A stretch of 50,756 bases of DNA. Origin: an uncultured Mucilaginibacter sp. (GTDB lineage: Bacteria; Bacteroidota; Bacteroidia; Sphingobacteriales; Sphingobacteriaceae). The stretch's first letter is position 1; the number at the start of each line of letters is the position of its first letter. Below, piece by piece: positions 9,070 to 16,857 of this stretch. Both the position numbers and the translations under genes were made by a program. Location: contig NZ_CAITNG010000023.1 in the NCBI RefSeq assembly GCF_903893715.1, positions 1 to 50,756 on the forward strand, given 5' to 3'. The notes beneath the pieces are model-generated. The model ran no database searches and was not told where the DNA came from. It saw only the letters and a list, made by a program, of their open reading frames with translations.

Positions 9070-11603
9070 AGCTTAAACACTACCAGGAAAAAGTTTTAAC
9101 GCAACTCAAAGAATATTTGAGCGAATTGGGCATGGCCAAAAAATCGGTAAATGATATCGCTCTTATCAATCCTGATCTGGCCAAAAGCTTCGATTTTCCA
9201 AAACTTGCCTGGGAAAAAGCGACACGCAAACCATTTTATCATTCACAAAAAGATGGTATATGCAACTATCTACCCGATATTTACTTAAAAGTGCCTACCG
9301 GCGGTGGTAAAACCCTGTTGGCTTGCCATTCTATAGACCTTATACAAAAAACCTACCTCAACAAACAAACAGGTTTGGTATTATGGATAGTACCGTCCAC
9401 CCAAATTTATCGCCAAACCATATTGGCGTTAAAGGACCGCAACCACCCATACAGGCAGATATTGGATATTTCGAGCGGTGGTCGTACTTCAATTAAAGAA
9501 AAAGGGGAGCTTTTTAACCGGCTTGATATTGAAGAAAATTTAGTGGTGTTGATGTTAATGCTGCCATCGGCAAACCGCCAAAATAAAGAGACGCTTAAGG
9601 TATTCCGCGATTCGGGCGGCTATACAGATTTCTTCCCTAACGAAGATAATTACAACGCGCAAAAGGCATTACTGCAAAAAGTGCCCAATTTGGACTGCTT
9701 CACCACCGCCGATGAAATATTCGGCGCGCAGGTTAAAACTTCATTAGGTAATGCCTTAAAATTGCTTAACCCGTTGGTCATCATAGACGAAGGCCACAAA
9801 GCATATAGCGACAATGCCCGCAAAACAATTCAAAGTTTTAACCCTTCCTTTGTATTGGAGCTTTCGGCCACGCCGCCTTCAAACAGTAACGAACTGGTAA
9901 AAATATCCGGCCGCGAACTGCACGAAGAGGAAATGATCAAGCTTGATATTCACTTAATAAATAAAGCAAGCCAAGATTGGCATGACGCAATTGTGGCCAC
10001 GCTGGAAAAATTGGAAGTATTAGAAAGGCATGCTAAAACTTACGAGGCCAATACAGGCAAGTATATCCGCCCGGCCTGCCTGATACAAGTCGAACGTACA
10101 GGCAAGGACCAACGGGATAACAAATTTATACACGCAGAGCAGGTTAAGGAATATCTAATCCAAAAATGCAATATCCCCGAAAATCAGATTGCTATAAAAA
10201 GCAGTGAAAAAGACGATATAGAAGGTATAGATCTTTTTGCAAATGATTGTGAGATCAAGTTTATAATTACAAAATCGGCATTACAAGAGGGTTGGGATTT
10301 TTCATTTGCCTATGTTTTAACCATATTGACCAACCCAAGTTCGGCAACAGGCATAACACAATTGGTTGGCCGCATATTGCGACAGCCATTCGCAAAAAAA
10401 ACAGGGATCAGGCAACTGGATGAATGTTATGTGTACACATTCAAGCAAAACGCTTCAAAGCTTGTACGCGAAATTAAACTCGGTTTGGAAAGCGAAGGTC
10501 TGGGTGACATAGCGGGGCGCATTGTAATCGGTGAAGAAAATGTAGAGGGCCACCTGTTTAAAGATGTTGAAGCCCAATATCGCCCTGGTTTCAAAAAATT
10601 CGAAGGGAAAATATTTTTGCCACGGTTTGTCATTCAAGAAGAACAATCATGGCGTGATGTAAATTTCGAGGCCGATATTTTAAGCGCTATAAATTTCGAA
10701 GATATTAAACTGGATGGCTTAGACAATATCGCCTTAAACCCCGACCAAACTATTGGCGAATTGGATGTAACAATGGGTTATCACGATGGCCACTTTGACG
10801 AAATTATGGCACTGGGTGTTATCCAAAATAAAGGCACACTTAAAATTGATGAAGCTTTTCTTGCGCGCCAAATTGGCGACTTGATACCTAATCCATGGAT
10901 AGCCTATGAAAAAGGTGTTGAAGCGATAAATCTGGTCAGGGCCAAATTTAAAGACCATGAAAACGAAAGCATCGTCGAATCCAACTTTGTTTTTATCATC
11001 GAATACTTAAAGAAAGTTATCGACAAGCAGATCGATGCATTGGCTGAATCCGTTTTCAAAAAACTAATTGACGATAAAAAGCTCTTTTTTTTCCTTACCA
11101 CCGAAGAAGGTGCCTATATGCTGCCATCACGGATAAAAACCAGTGGCAACCGCCAACTCGTACGCGATGATAATTCGCCCGTCCAAAGGTCAATTTTCGA
11201 CCCTGTTTTTGAGGAGGAGTTTAATGAAACTGAACATAGCGTTGCCATATATTTAGACCGGCAGGAAAAACTACTTTGGTGGTACCGTAACCGTGCCCGA
11301 CAAGACTATCATATACAGGGATGGAGAAAAAACAAGATCTATCCTGATTTTATAGCTGCCGAAGCAGACACGTCGGATAAATCAGAGTACGACAAAGTAT
11401 TTGTTTTAGAAACAAAGGGAATACACCTAAAAGGCAATGACGATACCCGTTACAAAGAAAATGTATTTGACCTATGTAACCGCCTTGGTGCAAAAACAGA
11501 ATGGAAAGAACTATCCAACAAATTCCCCGGTCACGACCTTGAATTTCAAGTCATTTTTGAAGACGAGTGGCAAAATAAGATCAATCAGTTGTTTCATTCA
11601 TAG
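9066..11603 (+). CDS. res: Type III restriction endonuclease subunit Res
   Basis: 845 aa, starting at the ATG that overlaps the mod stop. Seen: superfamily 2 ATPase with Walker A VPTGGGKT (about residues 77-84), DEGH box in IIDEGHKAY (about 240), ELSATPP, and motif VI LVGRILRQP. Near the C-terminus is a PD-(D/E)xK nuclease (YPDFIAAE then VFVLETKG, about residues 758-786). Type III Res acts with Mod, translocating or sliding on DNA and cutting near unmethylated sites. The ORF is complete with all motifs. An intact res beside a broken mod is tolerable because type III Res needs Mod to bind DNA. Confidence 0.9.
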   Translation: MKLKHYQEKVLTQLKEYLSELGMAKKSVNDIALINPDLAKSFDFPKLAWEKATRKPFYHSQKDGICNYLPDIYLKVPTGGGKTLLACHSIDLIQKTYLNKQTGLVLWIVPSTQIYRQTILALKDRNHPYRQILDISSGGRTSIKEKGELFNRLDIEENLVVLMLMLPSANRQNKETLKVFRDSGGYTDFFPNEDNYNAQKALLQKVPNLDCFTTADEIFGAQVKTSLGNALKLLNPLVIIDEGHKAYSDNARKTIQSFNPSFVLELSATPPSNSNELVKISGRELHEEEMIKLDIHLINKASQDWHDAIVATLEKLEVLERHAKTYEANTGKYIRPACLIQVERTGKDQRDNKFIHAEQVKEYLIQKCNIPENQIAIKSSEKDDIEGIDLFANDCEIKFIITKSALQEGWDFSFAYVLTILTNPSSATGITQLVGRILRQPFAKKTGIRQLDECYVYTFKQNASKLVREIKLGLESEGLGDIAGRIVIGEENVEGHLFKDVEAQYRPGFKKFEGKIFLPRFVIQEEQSWRDVNFEADILSAINFEDIKLDGLDNIALNPDQTIGELDVTMGYHDGHFDEIMALGVIQNKGTLKIDEAFLARQIGDLIPNPWIAYEKGVEAINLVRAKFKDHENESIVESNFVFIIEYLKKVIDKQIDALAESVFKKLIDDKKLFFFLTTEEGAYMLPSRIKTSGNRQLVRDDNSPVQRSIFDPVFEEEFNETEHSVAIYLDRQEKLLWWYRNRARQDYHIQGWRKNKIYPDFIAAEADTSDKSEYDKVFVLETKGIHLKGNDDTRYKENVFDLCNRLGAKTEWKELSNKFPGHDLEFQVIFEDEWQNKINQLFHS

Positions 11604-11635
11604 CTACATTGACACATTCCACAATCTCCCCGTTG

Positions 11636-11720
11636 GTCGGGATTTATAATCCTCGGCCCATGAAACAGGGGATTTGTAATCCCCGAACAGCACACAGCCC
11701 CGCAAATTATAAGTCCCGAC
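11636..11720. repeat. Cluster of three palindromic extragenic units
   Basis: Outer inverted repeat GTCGGGATTTATAAT (11636-11650) with ATTATAAGTCCCGAC (11706-11720), 14 of 15 pairing. A central perfect hairpin GGGGATT/AATCCCC lies at 11668-11684. The left and central units share a GGGATTT-TAATCC core and the right unit is the inverted relative. It lies between the convergent res and hepT genes and overlaps the 3' end of hepT, so it may also stop transcription from both sides. Confidence 0.65.
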
Positions 11721-12051
11721 TAAATGCTATTTTAAGAAATTGTTCTTTTAGCGTAGGAAGGTTTAGGGTAGCTGTGTGATAAATGGTATTGGCGGATACC
11801 CCAAAATATTCATGTATCAACTTATTGCGCATCGCTTTCATCAACCGCCATTCCACATCGGGGTGTGCCAGTTTGAGCGCGTCGGATATTTTTGATGAGG
11901 CCTCACCAATTATCTCAAACCGCCTGATCACGGCATCCTGCAAAAGCGTTTCGTTTACAAAATCGAACTCCGTTTTATTTTGTAGATAAGCAAAAACAAT
12001 GTCGATCGACTGAACAATGTCTTGTAAGTAAACAGAGTCGGAGCGGCTCAT
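11707..12051 (-). CDS. hepT: HepT-like ribonuclease toxin (DUF86)
   Basis: 114 aa all-helical HEPN-type protein. Seen: the RX4HXY active-site motif as RNKLIHEY (about residues 77-84) and the family phrase RRFEIIGEA. HepT toxins act as RNases, or interfere with tRNA or mRNA, and are silenced by their nucleotidyltransferase partner. Its start overlaps the end of the partner gene by ATGA, so the two should be translationally coupled. The pair lies just downstream of, and convergent to, the type III R-M operon, making this a small defence island. Confidence 0.85.
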   Translation of the reverse strand: MSRSDSVYLQDIVQSIDIVFAYLQNKTEFDFVNETLLQDAVIRRFEIIGEASSKISDALKLAHPDVEWRLMKAMRNKLIHEYFGVSANTIYHTATLNLPTLKEQFLKIAFSRDL

Positions 12052-12332
12052 AATATGGGGATAGCGCTTTGCAAAACCTCGTTTTTTATAGATTGCTTTA
12101 TAGCGCCAAACTCCACAAGGTCAATATTCCTGTTGGTCAGTTCCTTTAATTCTTCCTCTAACAGCAATAAATTAAAAAGCGTAAAGTTGTCCCCGGGTTC
12201 GATCAACATATCCACATCGCTGTCGCTTGTGTTTGTCCCTTTCGAAAAAGAACCAAATATAGAAGCATGCCTGATGCCGTACCGTTTTAAAACGGCGGTC
12301 ATTTCATTAAGATATTGGTCTATCTCCTGCAT
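12048..12332 (-). CDS. mntA: MntA-like minimal nucleotidyltransferase antitoxin
   Basis: 94 aa from the preferred start MQEIDQYLNEM at 12332. A longer frame to 12419 adds 29 residues unlike the family and runs into a hairpin. Seen: the nucleotidyltransferase signature GSX10DXD as GSFSKG followed by SDSDVDML. In known HepT/MntA pairs the antitoxin covalently AMPylates a tyrosine of the HepT RX4HXY motif; both motifs are intact here, so the pair is probably functional. Transcribed first in a two-gene operon on the minus strand. Confidence 0.82.
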   Translation of the reverse strand: MQEIDQYLNEMTAVLKRYGIRHASIFGSFSKGTNTSDSDVDMLIEPGDNFTLFNLLLLEEELKELTNRNIDLVEFGAIKQSIKNEVLQSAIPIL

Positions 12333-12392
12333 ACACAAATATACGCATTGCTTTCTAAACAAAAAAAAGGGGGCGATTGTCCGAACCCCCAA

Positions 12393-12423
12393 AGATTTGA
12401 CAACTTTTAAATTTGTCAAATCT
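12393..12423. repeat. Perfect 11-bp inverted repeat
   Basis: AGATTTGACAA (12393-12403) and TTGTCAAATCT (12413-12423) pair perfectly around a 9-nt loop. It lies 60-90 bp upstream of mntA, after an imperfect GGGGG/CCCCC pair at about 12369-12390. It could be an operator of the toxin-antitoxin operon or a dispersed palindromic repeat. Confidence 0.6.
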
Positions 12424-12506
12424 AACTCGGCATTAATTGTTGCCCCCGCTATCCGAAGTTTATAAATCGGACGATTATGCTGGTTTCTCCGACTACCGTC
12501 CCCAAA

Positions 12507-12559
12507 AAATCCGAAATCGAAAATCCCTGTCTGCCGACAGGCAGGCGAAATTCGAAATC
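12507..12559. repeat. AAATCnn heptads flanking a palindromic core
   Basis: Three AAATCnn heptads at 12507, 12514 and 12521 lead into the palindrome CCTGTC-TGCC-GACAGG (12526-12541). Two more heptads, CGAAATT and CGAAATC, follow at 12546 and 12553. No coding potential is seen. This is part of the gene-free stretch 12333-12701. Confidence 0.65.
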
Positions 12560-12642
12560 ATTATTTAGAACATCTCCAAATTAAACTTCTCAAAATATCC
12601 CTACACATTTAATCCCAATTTTTGTAAATTAGCCCCGACGCT

Positions 12643-12670
12643 AAAAAGCGGCCATATAAGCCGCTTTTTT
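12643..12670 (+). terminator. Terminator-like hairpin in the aconitase leader
   Basis: AAAAAGCGGC (12643-12652) pairs perfectly with GCCGCTTTTT (12660-12669) around a 7-nt loop and is followed by T. It is only 32 nt before the aconitase ATG, and no plus-strand gene lies upstream. It could be a leader hairpin, an attenuator or the end of an unseen small RNA. Confidence 0.6.
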
Positions 12671-12701
12671 ATATTCTTTTCACCTCATAAGATCCAACAA
12701 C

Positions 12702-14969
12702 ATGGCTTTTGATTTAGATATGATCAAAAAGGTTTACGCAAGCTTGGGCAGCCGCATCGAAGCAGCACGTAAAGCTACCGGTAAACCCCTTACTTTAACC
12801 GAGAAAATTTTATACACCCACCTGAGCGAAGGCAATGCCGTGCACGCCTACAAACGTGGCGTCGATTATGTCGACTTTGCACCCGATCGCGTGGCCATGC
12901 AGGATGCTACCGCCCAAATGGCGCTGTTGCAATTTATGCAAGCCGGTCGCCCGCAGGTTGCCGTACCTTCAACCGTACATTGCGATCACCTGATCCAGGC
13001 AAAAATAGGTGCCGATATCGACTTAACTACAGCTAAAGACCAGAACAAGGAAGTGTACGATTTCCTTGCCTCTGTATCCGATAAATATGGCATCGGTTTC
13101 TGGAAACCCGGTGCAGGTATCATCCACCAGGTAGTGTTGGAGAACTACGCTTTCCCCGGCGGTATGATGATCGGTACCGACTCGCACACCCCTAACGCGG
13201 GTGGTTTGGGTATGGTTGCCATAGGTGTTGGCGGTGCCGATGCCTGCGACGTAATGGCCGGCTTACCATGGGAGCTAAAATTCCCTAAACTGATCGGTGT
13301 AAAACTGACAGGCAAATTATCGGGCTGGGCATCTGCTAAGGATGTGATCCTGGTAGTAGCAGGTATCCTCACCGTAAAAGGTGGTACAGGAGCTATTGTT
13401 GAATATTTTGGCGAGGGCGCACGTTCGCTTTCGGCAACCGGTAAGGGTACCATCTGTAACATGGGTGCCGAAATTGGCGCGACCACTTCTATTTTTGGAT
13501 ACGATACTAAATCCGAAGCTTACCTTCGCGGGACGGAGCGCGCCGAAATTGCCGACCTGGCCAACACCGTTAAAGAACACCTTACCGGCGACCCTGAAGT
13601 TTACGCCAACCCCGAATTATATTTCGACGAAGTGATCGAAATTAACCTGTCGACTTTGGAGCCGCATGTTAACGGTCCCTTCACTCCCGACTTGGCATGG
13701 CCTATCTCAAAATTCGCCAACGCGGTTCGCGAGAACAACTGGCCAACCAAACTCGAAGTAGGTTTGATTGGAAGCTGCACCAACTCATCATACGAAGATA
13801 TTACCCGCGCGGCATCAATCGCTGGCCAGGCAGTAAGCAAAAACTTAAAAACTGCAGCCGAGTTTACCATCACTCCGGGTTCGGAACTGGTACGTTATAC
13901 CGTTGAGCGCGATGGTTACTTAGGTACCTTCGAGAGCATGGGCGGTGTGGTATTGGCAAACGCCTGCGGTCCGTGTATAGGCCAGTGGGCACGTCATACC
14001 GACGACCCTACCCGCAAAAACTCCATCATCACCTCGTTTAACCGTAACTTTGCAAAACGTCAGGATGGGAACCCTAATACACACGCTTTCGTGGCGTCGC
14101 CCGAAATTGTCACAGCGTTTGTAATTGCCGGCGACCTTACCTTTAACCCCCTGACAGACAGTCTGACCAATAAAGACGGCGTACAAGTTAAATTCGACGA
14201 GCCAATGGGCATTGAGTTGCCGGTAAAAGGTTTTGCTGTGGAAGATGCAGGCTATCAGGCCCCTGCCGAAGATGGCAGCAAGGTGGAAGTAAAGGTTGAC
14301 CCAAAATCATCACGCTTACAACTACTCGATCCGTTCGCGGCTTGGGAAGGCACCGACATCAAAGCTTTAAAACTATTGATAAAAGCCAAAGGCAAGTGTA
14401 CTACCGACCATATTTCGATGGCAGGCCCATGGTTAAAGTTCCGTGGCCACCTCGATAATATATCCAACAATATGCTCATCGGTGCCATCAATTACTTTAA
14501 CGATAAAGCCGACACAGTTAAAAATGAACTGACCGGCGAGTACGGACCTGTACCTGCCACCCAGCGCGATTATAAAGCCAACGGCATTGGTTCAATTGTT
14601 GTTGGTGATGAAAACTATGGTGAAGGTTCATCGCGCGAGCACGCCGCTATGGAGCCGCGCCACTTAGGTGTACGCGCTATATTGGTAAAATCCTTCGCAC
14701 GTATCCACGAAACCAATCTCAAAAAACAGGGTATGCTGGCATTAACATTTGCCAACCCTGCCGATTACGATAAAATTTTGGAAGACGATACTTTCGATAT
14801 CACTGGTTTGCAAAGCTTTACCCCCGGTAAACCATTACAGGTAGTTATCCACCACAAAGACGGCACAACCGAAACCATCGATGTGAACCATACCTACAAC
14901 GCCCAGCAAATTGAATGGTTCAAAGCAGGTGGTGCGCTGAACATCATCCGCAAGCAAATGGCAGGATAA
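12702..14969 (+). CDS. acn: Aconitate hydratase
   Basis: 755 aa, the length of mitochondrial-type aconitase, which interconverts citrate and isocitrate in the TCA cycle with a [4Fe-4S] cluster. Seen: the three cluster cysteines in GSCTNSS (about residue 358) and ACGPCIG (about 421 and 424), HCDHLIQ and [11 protein letters not shown] near the N-terminus, and the swivel domain with [12 protein letters not shown] near the C-terminus. No truncation. Transcribed alone, with a hairpin just before the start and a terminator after the stop. The start [12 protein letters not shown] matches the family. Confidence 0.95.
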   Translation: MAFDLDMIKKVYASLGSRIEAARKATGKPLTLTEKILYTHLSEGNAVHAYKRGVDYVDFAPDRVAMQDATAQMALLQFMQAGRPQVAVPSTVHCDHLIQAKIGADIDLTTAKDQNKEVYDFLASVSDKYGIGFWKPGAGIIHQVVLENYAFPGGMMIGTDSHTPNAGGLGMVAIGVGGADACDVMAGLPWELKFPKLIGVKLTGKLSGWASAKDVILVVAGILTVKGGTGAIVEYFGEGARSLSATGKGTICNMGAEIGATTSIFGYDTKSEAYLRGTERAEIADLANTVKEHLTGDPEVYANPELYFDEVIEINLSTLEPHVNGPFTPDLAWPISKFANAVRENNWPTKLEVGLIGSCTNSSYEDITRAASIAGQAVSKNLKTAAEFTITPGSELVRYTVERDGYLGTFESMGGVVLANACGPCIGQWARHTDDPTRKNSIITSFNRNFAKRQDGNPNTHAFVASPEIVTAFVIAGDLTFNPLTDSLTNKDGVQVKFDEPMGIELPVKGFAVEDAGYQAPAEDGSKVEVKVDPKSSRLQLLDPFAAWEGTDIKALKLLIKAKGKCTTDHISMAGPWLKFRGHLDNISNNMLIGAINYFNDKADTVKNELTGEYGPVPATQRDYKANGIGSIVVGDENYGEGSSREHAAMEPRHLGVRAILVKSFARIHETNLKKQGMLALTFANPADYDKILEDDTFDITGLQSFTPGKPLQVVIHHKDGTTETIDVNHTYNAQQIEWFKAGGALNIIRKQMAG

Positions 14970-14970
14970 G

Positions 14971-15074
14971 CCGAAAACGAAAGGCATAAAGCTGAAAGCT
15001 CTCCGATCTACCGGGGAGCTTTTTTGTTTGGGTCATTTCGCTTTGGGCTTTTAGCTTTATGCTTTCAGCTTTTT
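14971..15074. repeat. Inverted heptad arrays around the aconitase terminator
   Basis: Directly after the acn stop come four 7-nt units (CCGAAAA, CGAAAGG, CATAAAG, CTGAAAG) at 14971-14998. After the terminator five GCTTTnn units follow at 15040, 15047, 15054, 15061 and 15068 in exact 7-nt register. The right array is the reverse-complement type of the left one, so the two could pair. Confidence 0.7.
14996..15025 (+). terminator. Rho-independent terminator of acn
   Basis: AAGCTCTCC (14996-15004) pairs with GGGGAGCTT (15013-15021) with one G-T pair, followed by a T run. Confidence 0.75.
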
Positions 15075-15137
15075 TCCTTTTTAATTTTGATTTTTGAATT
15101 ATTATTGCTAATTTTATTAGTAATTAATCAACAACAA

Positions 15138-15512
15138 ATGGAAACACTATCACCAAACTTGTTCGTGAATGACATGAACACGACTATTGAGTTTTATAAA
15201 ATTTTAGGCTTTAATACTGTGATGACGGTGCCCGAAGAAGGCGATTACGACTGGGCGATGATGATGAACGACGAAGTCACCTTCATGTTCCAAACCTTTG
15301 CCAGCCTGGGGGAAGAAATACCTGCCATTAACCGTACAGACGGCGGCTCATTGCTCTTTTACATCAAACTAAAAGGCATCCGTAAATTTTTTGAGGAGAT
15401 AGAAGATAAGGTAACCGTGCTAAAAGGCCTCGATAAAACCTTTTACGGCGCCACCGAGTTTTCTATACAGGACAATAACGGTTACGTGCTTACCTTTGCC
15501 GAAGACGAGTAA
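15138..15512 (+). CDS. VOC-superfamily (glyoxalase/bleomycin-resistance fold) protein
   Basis: 124 aa from METLSPNLFVNDMN. The longer frame from 15024 is made of the Leu/Phe-rich translation of a heptad array and is not credible. Seen: the beta-alpha-beta-beta-beta pattern of the vicinal oxygen chelate fold, with TIEFYKILGF in the N-terminal module and FSIQDNNGYVLTFAED at the C-terminus. Members include glyoxalases, dioxygenases and drug-binding proteins, and the substrate cannot be told from sequence. The gene follows acn but is separated from it by a terminator, and it converges on a small membrane-protein gene. Confidence 0.8.
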   Translation: METLSPNLFVNDMNTTIEFYKILGFNTVMTVPEEGDYDWAMMMNDEVTFMFQTFASLGEEIPAINRTDGGSLLFYIKLKGIRKFFEEIEDKVTVLKGLDKTFYGATEFSIQDNNGYVLTFAEDE

Positions 15513-15530
15513 TTTATCGAAGAGAACATT

Positions 15531-15599
15531 GCACGTAAAGTCGCGAAGACGCAAAGTTCAGTGGCACACACTTAGCGTCTTATACGGCTTTGCGCGAGC
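15531..15599. repeat. Long imperfect inverted repeat between convergent genes
   Basis: The left arm (15531 to about 15556, with AAAGTCG and AAGACGC) pairs imperfectly with the right arm (15571-15599, with GCGTCTT and GGCTTTGCGC). The arms are about 26-29 nt with mismatches around a 15-nt loop. It lies exactly between the VOC stop and the next gene's stop, so it may work as a bidirectional terminator or be a dispersed REP-like element. Confidence 0.55.
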
Positions 15600-15604
15600 T
15601 TTAA

Positions 15605-15781
15605 TTACAAGCCCCGTGTCTTCAAATACATATACACAATACCTACCACAACAATCACAGCTAAGATGAGCAATCCTGATCTGCGGTGGCGCTTGTCCTG
15701 CCACATGATCCAGCCGAGGCCGGCTACAAGGGGTATCACAAAAATGAGCCAGAATATTAAGGAAGGTCCGCTAAAATACAT
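15605..15781 (-). CDS. Small two-helix membrane protein of unknown function
   Basis: 58 aa from MYFSGPSLIFW. A longer frame from 15838 adds 19 residues that would crowd the promoter of the divergent regulator. Seen: one hydrophobic helix (SLIFWLIFVIPLVAGLGWIMW), a basic loop DKRHRRS, and a second helix (LLILAVIVVVGIVYMYL) ending in KTRGL, so both termini are probably on the periplasmic side with the loop inside. I do not recognise the family. It lies head-to-head with the Crp/Fnr gene (64 bp apart) and convergent to the VOC gene. Confidence 0.55.
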   Translation of the reverse strand: MYFSGPSLIFWLIFVIPLVAGLGWIMWQDKRHRRSGLLILAVIVVVGIVYMYLKTRGL

Positions 15782-15845
15782 TGTCGATAAAATATAAAGT
15801 TTTGGCCATATTTGGATAGTCAAACCAGCCGGGCGCAAAGATACA

Positions 15846-16415
15846 ATGAATGAACTGGAAAACTACATCCACCACTATTTTAGCATCAGTATTGATGATT
15901 GTAAAAAAATAGCCAGCCTGTTTAAAACCGAAAGTATTGCTAAAGGCGATTTTTATTTAAAAACCGACAGGCAATGCAACAGGTTAAGTTTCATTCGCGA
16001 TGGGCTAATGCGGATATATGTCAACCTTCCCGATGCTGAGGTAACCCAATGGATAGGTACGCCGGGCTATTTTATCACCGACCTGTCGGCTTTCCTGTTC
16101 CGTAATCCCGCCCGTTGGAATATACAGGCCTTAACCGATGTAAACCTCTATACCATTAGCTATGACGATTATATCCAAATCGGCAAAATACTACCCAAAT
16201 GGAACGAGCTTGAAAAACTCTTCATCGGTAAGTGTTTTATAACCCTCGAAAACCGGGTTTTCGACCATCTGTCACTATCAGCTGAAGAACGTTATAAACG
16301 ACTCTTTGAGCAAAATCGCGAACTTTTTAACCAAGTACCGCTACAATATATTGCTTCTATGCTCGGCATGACACCCGAAACCTTTAGTCGCATCCGCCGC
16401 AAACTCATTTCTTGA
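15846..16415 (+). CDS. Crp/Fnr-family transcriptional regulator
   Basis: 189 aa. Seen: an N-terminal cyclic-nucleotide-binding-like beta-roll (KGDFYLKTDRQCNRLSFIRDGLMRIYV) and a C-terminal winged helix (QYIASMLGMTPETFSRIRRKL). No cysteine cluster of the Fnr type and no clear phosphate-binding cassette for cAMP are visible, so the effector is unknown. Bacteroidota carry many such one-component regulators that control an adjacent gene, which here would be the DUF4260 gene 70 bp downstream. The start is the ATG that follows the AT-rich divergent spacer. Confidence 0.85.
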   Translation: MNELENYIHHYFSISIDDCKKIASLFKTESIAKGDFYLKTDRQCNRLSFIRDGLMRIYVNLPDAEVTQWIGTPGYFITDLSAFLFRNPARWNIQALTDVNLYTISYDDYIQIGKILPKWNELEKLFIGKCFITLENRVFDHLSLSAEERYKRLFEQNRELFNQVPLQYIASMLGMTPETFSRIRRKLIS

Positions 16416-16485
16416 TTTTTGTCAAGCGCAAACCACGCTTTCGTAACGCAACTTTGTCATAACAAAACATCAAAAACAAATTGTT

Positions 16486-16857
16486 ATGAAAACGATAATC
16501 AAATTAGAAGAAGCAGCGATGACTGCTGTCGGCATTTATTTTTTAACACAATACAACCTGGGTATCCCGGTATGGCTGTGGGTCCTGTTATTTTTTACCC
16601 CCGATATTGGTATGCTCGGCTACCTCGTCAACACGCAAGTGGGCGCATTTTGTTATAACCTTTTCCATCATAAAGGTATAGCGCTGTGCATAGCCGCCTT
16701 AGGTTTCTTTACCCATCATGATGTTGCTACGGCCATCGGCATCCTGCTGTTCGCGCATTCCTCTTTCGATAGGATGATGGATTACGGGTTGAAATATAGC
16801 GATGCCTTTAAGCATACACACCTGGGCTGGTTGCCCGATAAGAAACAAGCGGCTTAA
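16486..16857 (+). CDS. DUF4260 family membrane protein
   Basis: 123 aa with three or four hydrophobic segments (AVGIYFLTQYNLGIPVWLW, VLLFFTPDIGMLGYL, IALCIAALGFF, AIGILLFAHSSFDR) and the family phrases FFTPDIGMLGY and HSSFDRMMDYGLKY near the C-terminus. No biochemical role is known. It lies directly downstream of a Crp/Fnr regulator in the same direction, an arrangement that suggests local control. Its last four bases overlap the stop of the convergent tsaD. Confidence 0.8.
   Translation: MKTIIKLEEAAMTAVGIYFLTQYNLGIPVWLWVLLFFTPDIGMLGYLVNTQVGAFCYNLFHHKGIALCIAALGFFTHHDVATAIGILLFAHSSFDRMMDYGLKYSDAFKHTHLGWLPDKKQAA

Noticed and set aside
15024..15137. N-terminal extension of the VOC protein
   Set aside because: These codons come from the GCTTTnn heptad array and the acn terminator tail; the family start fits the ATG at 15138.
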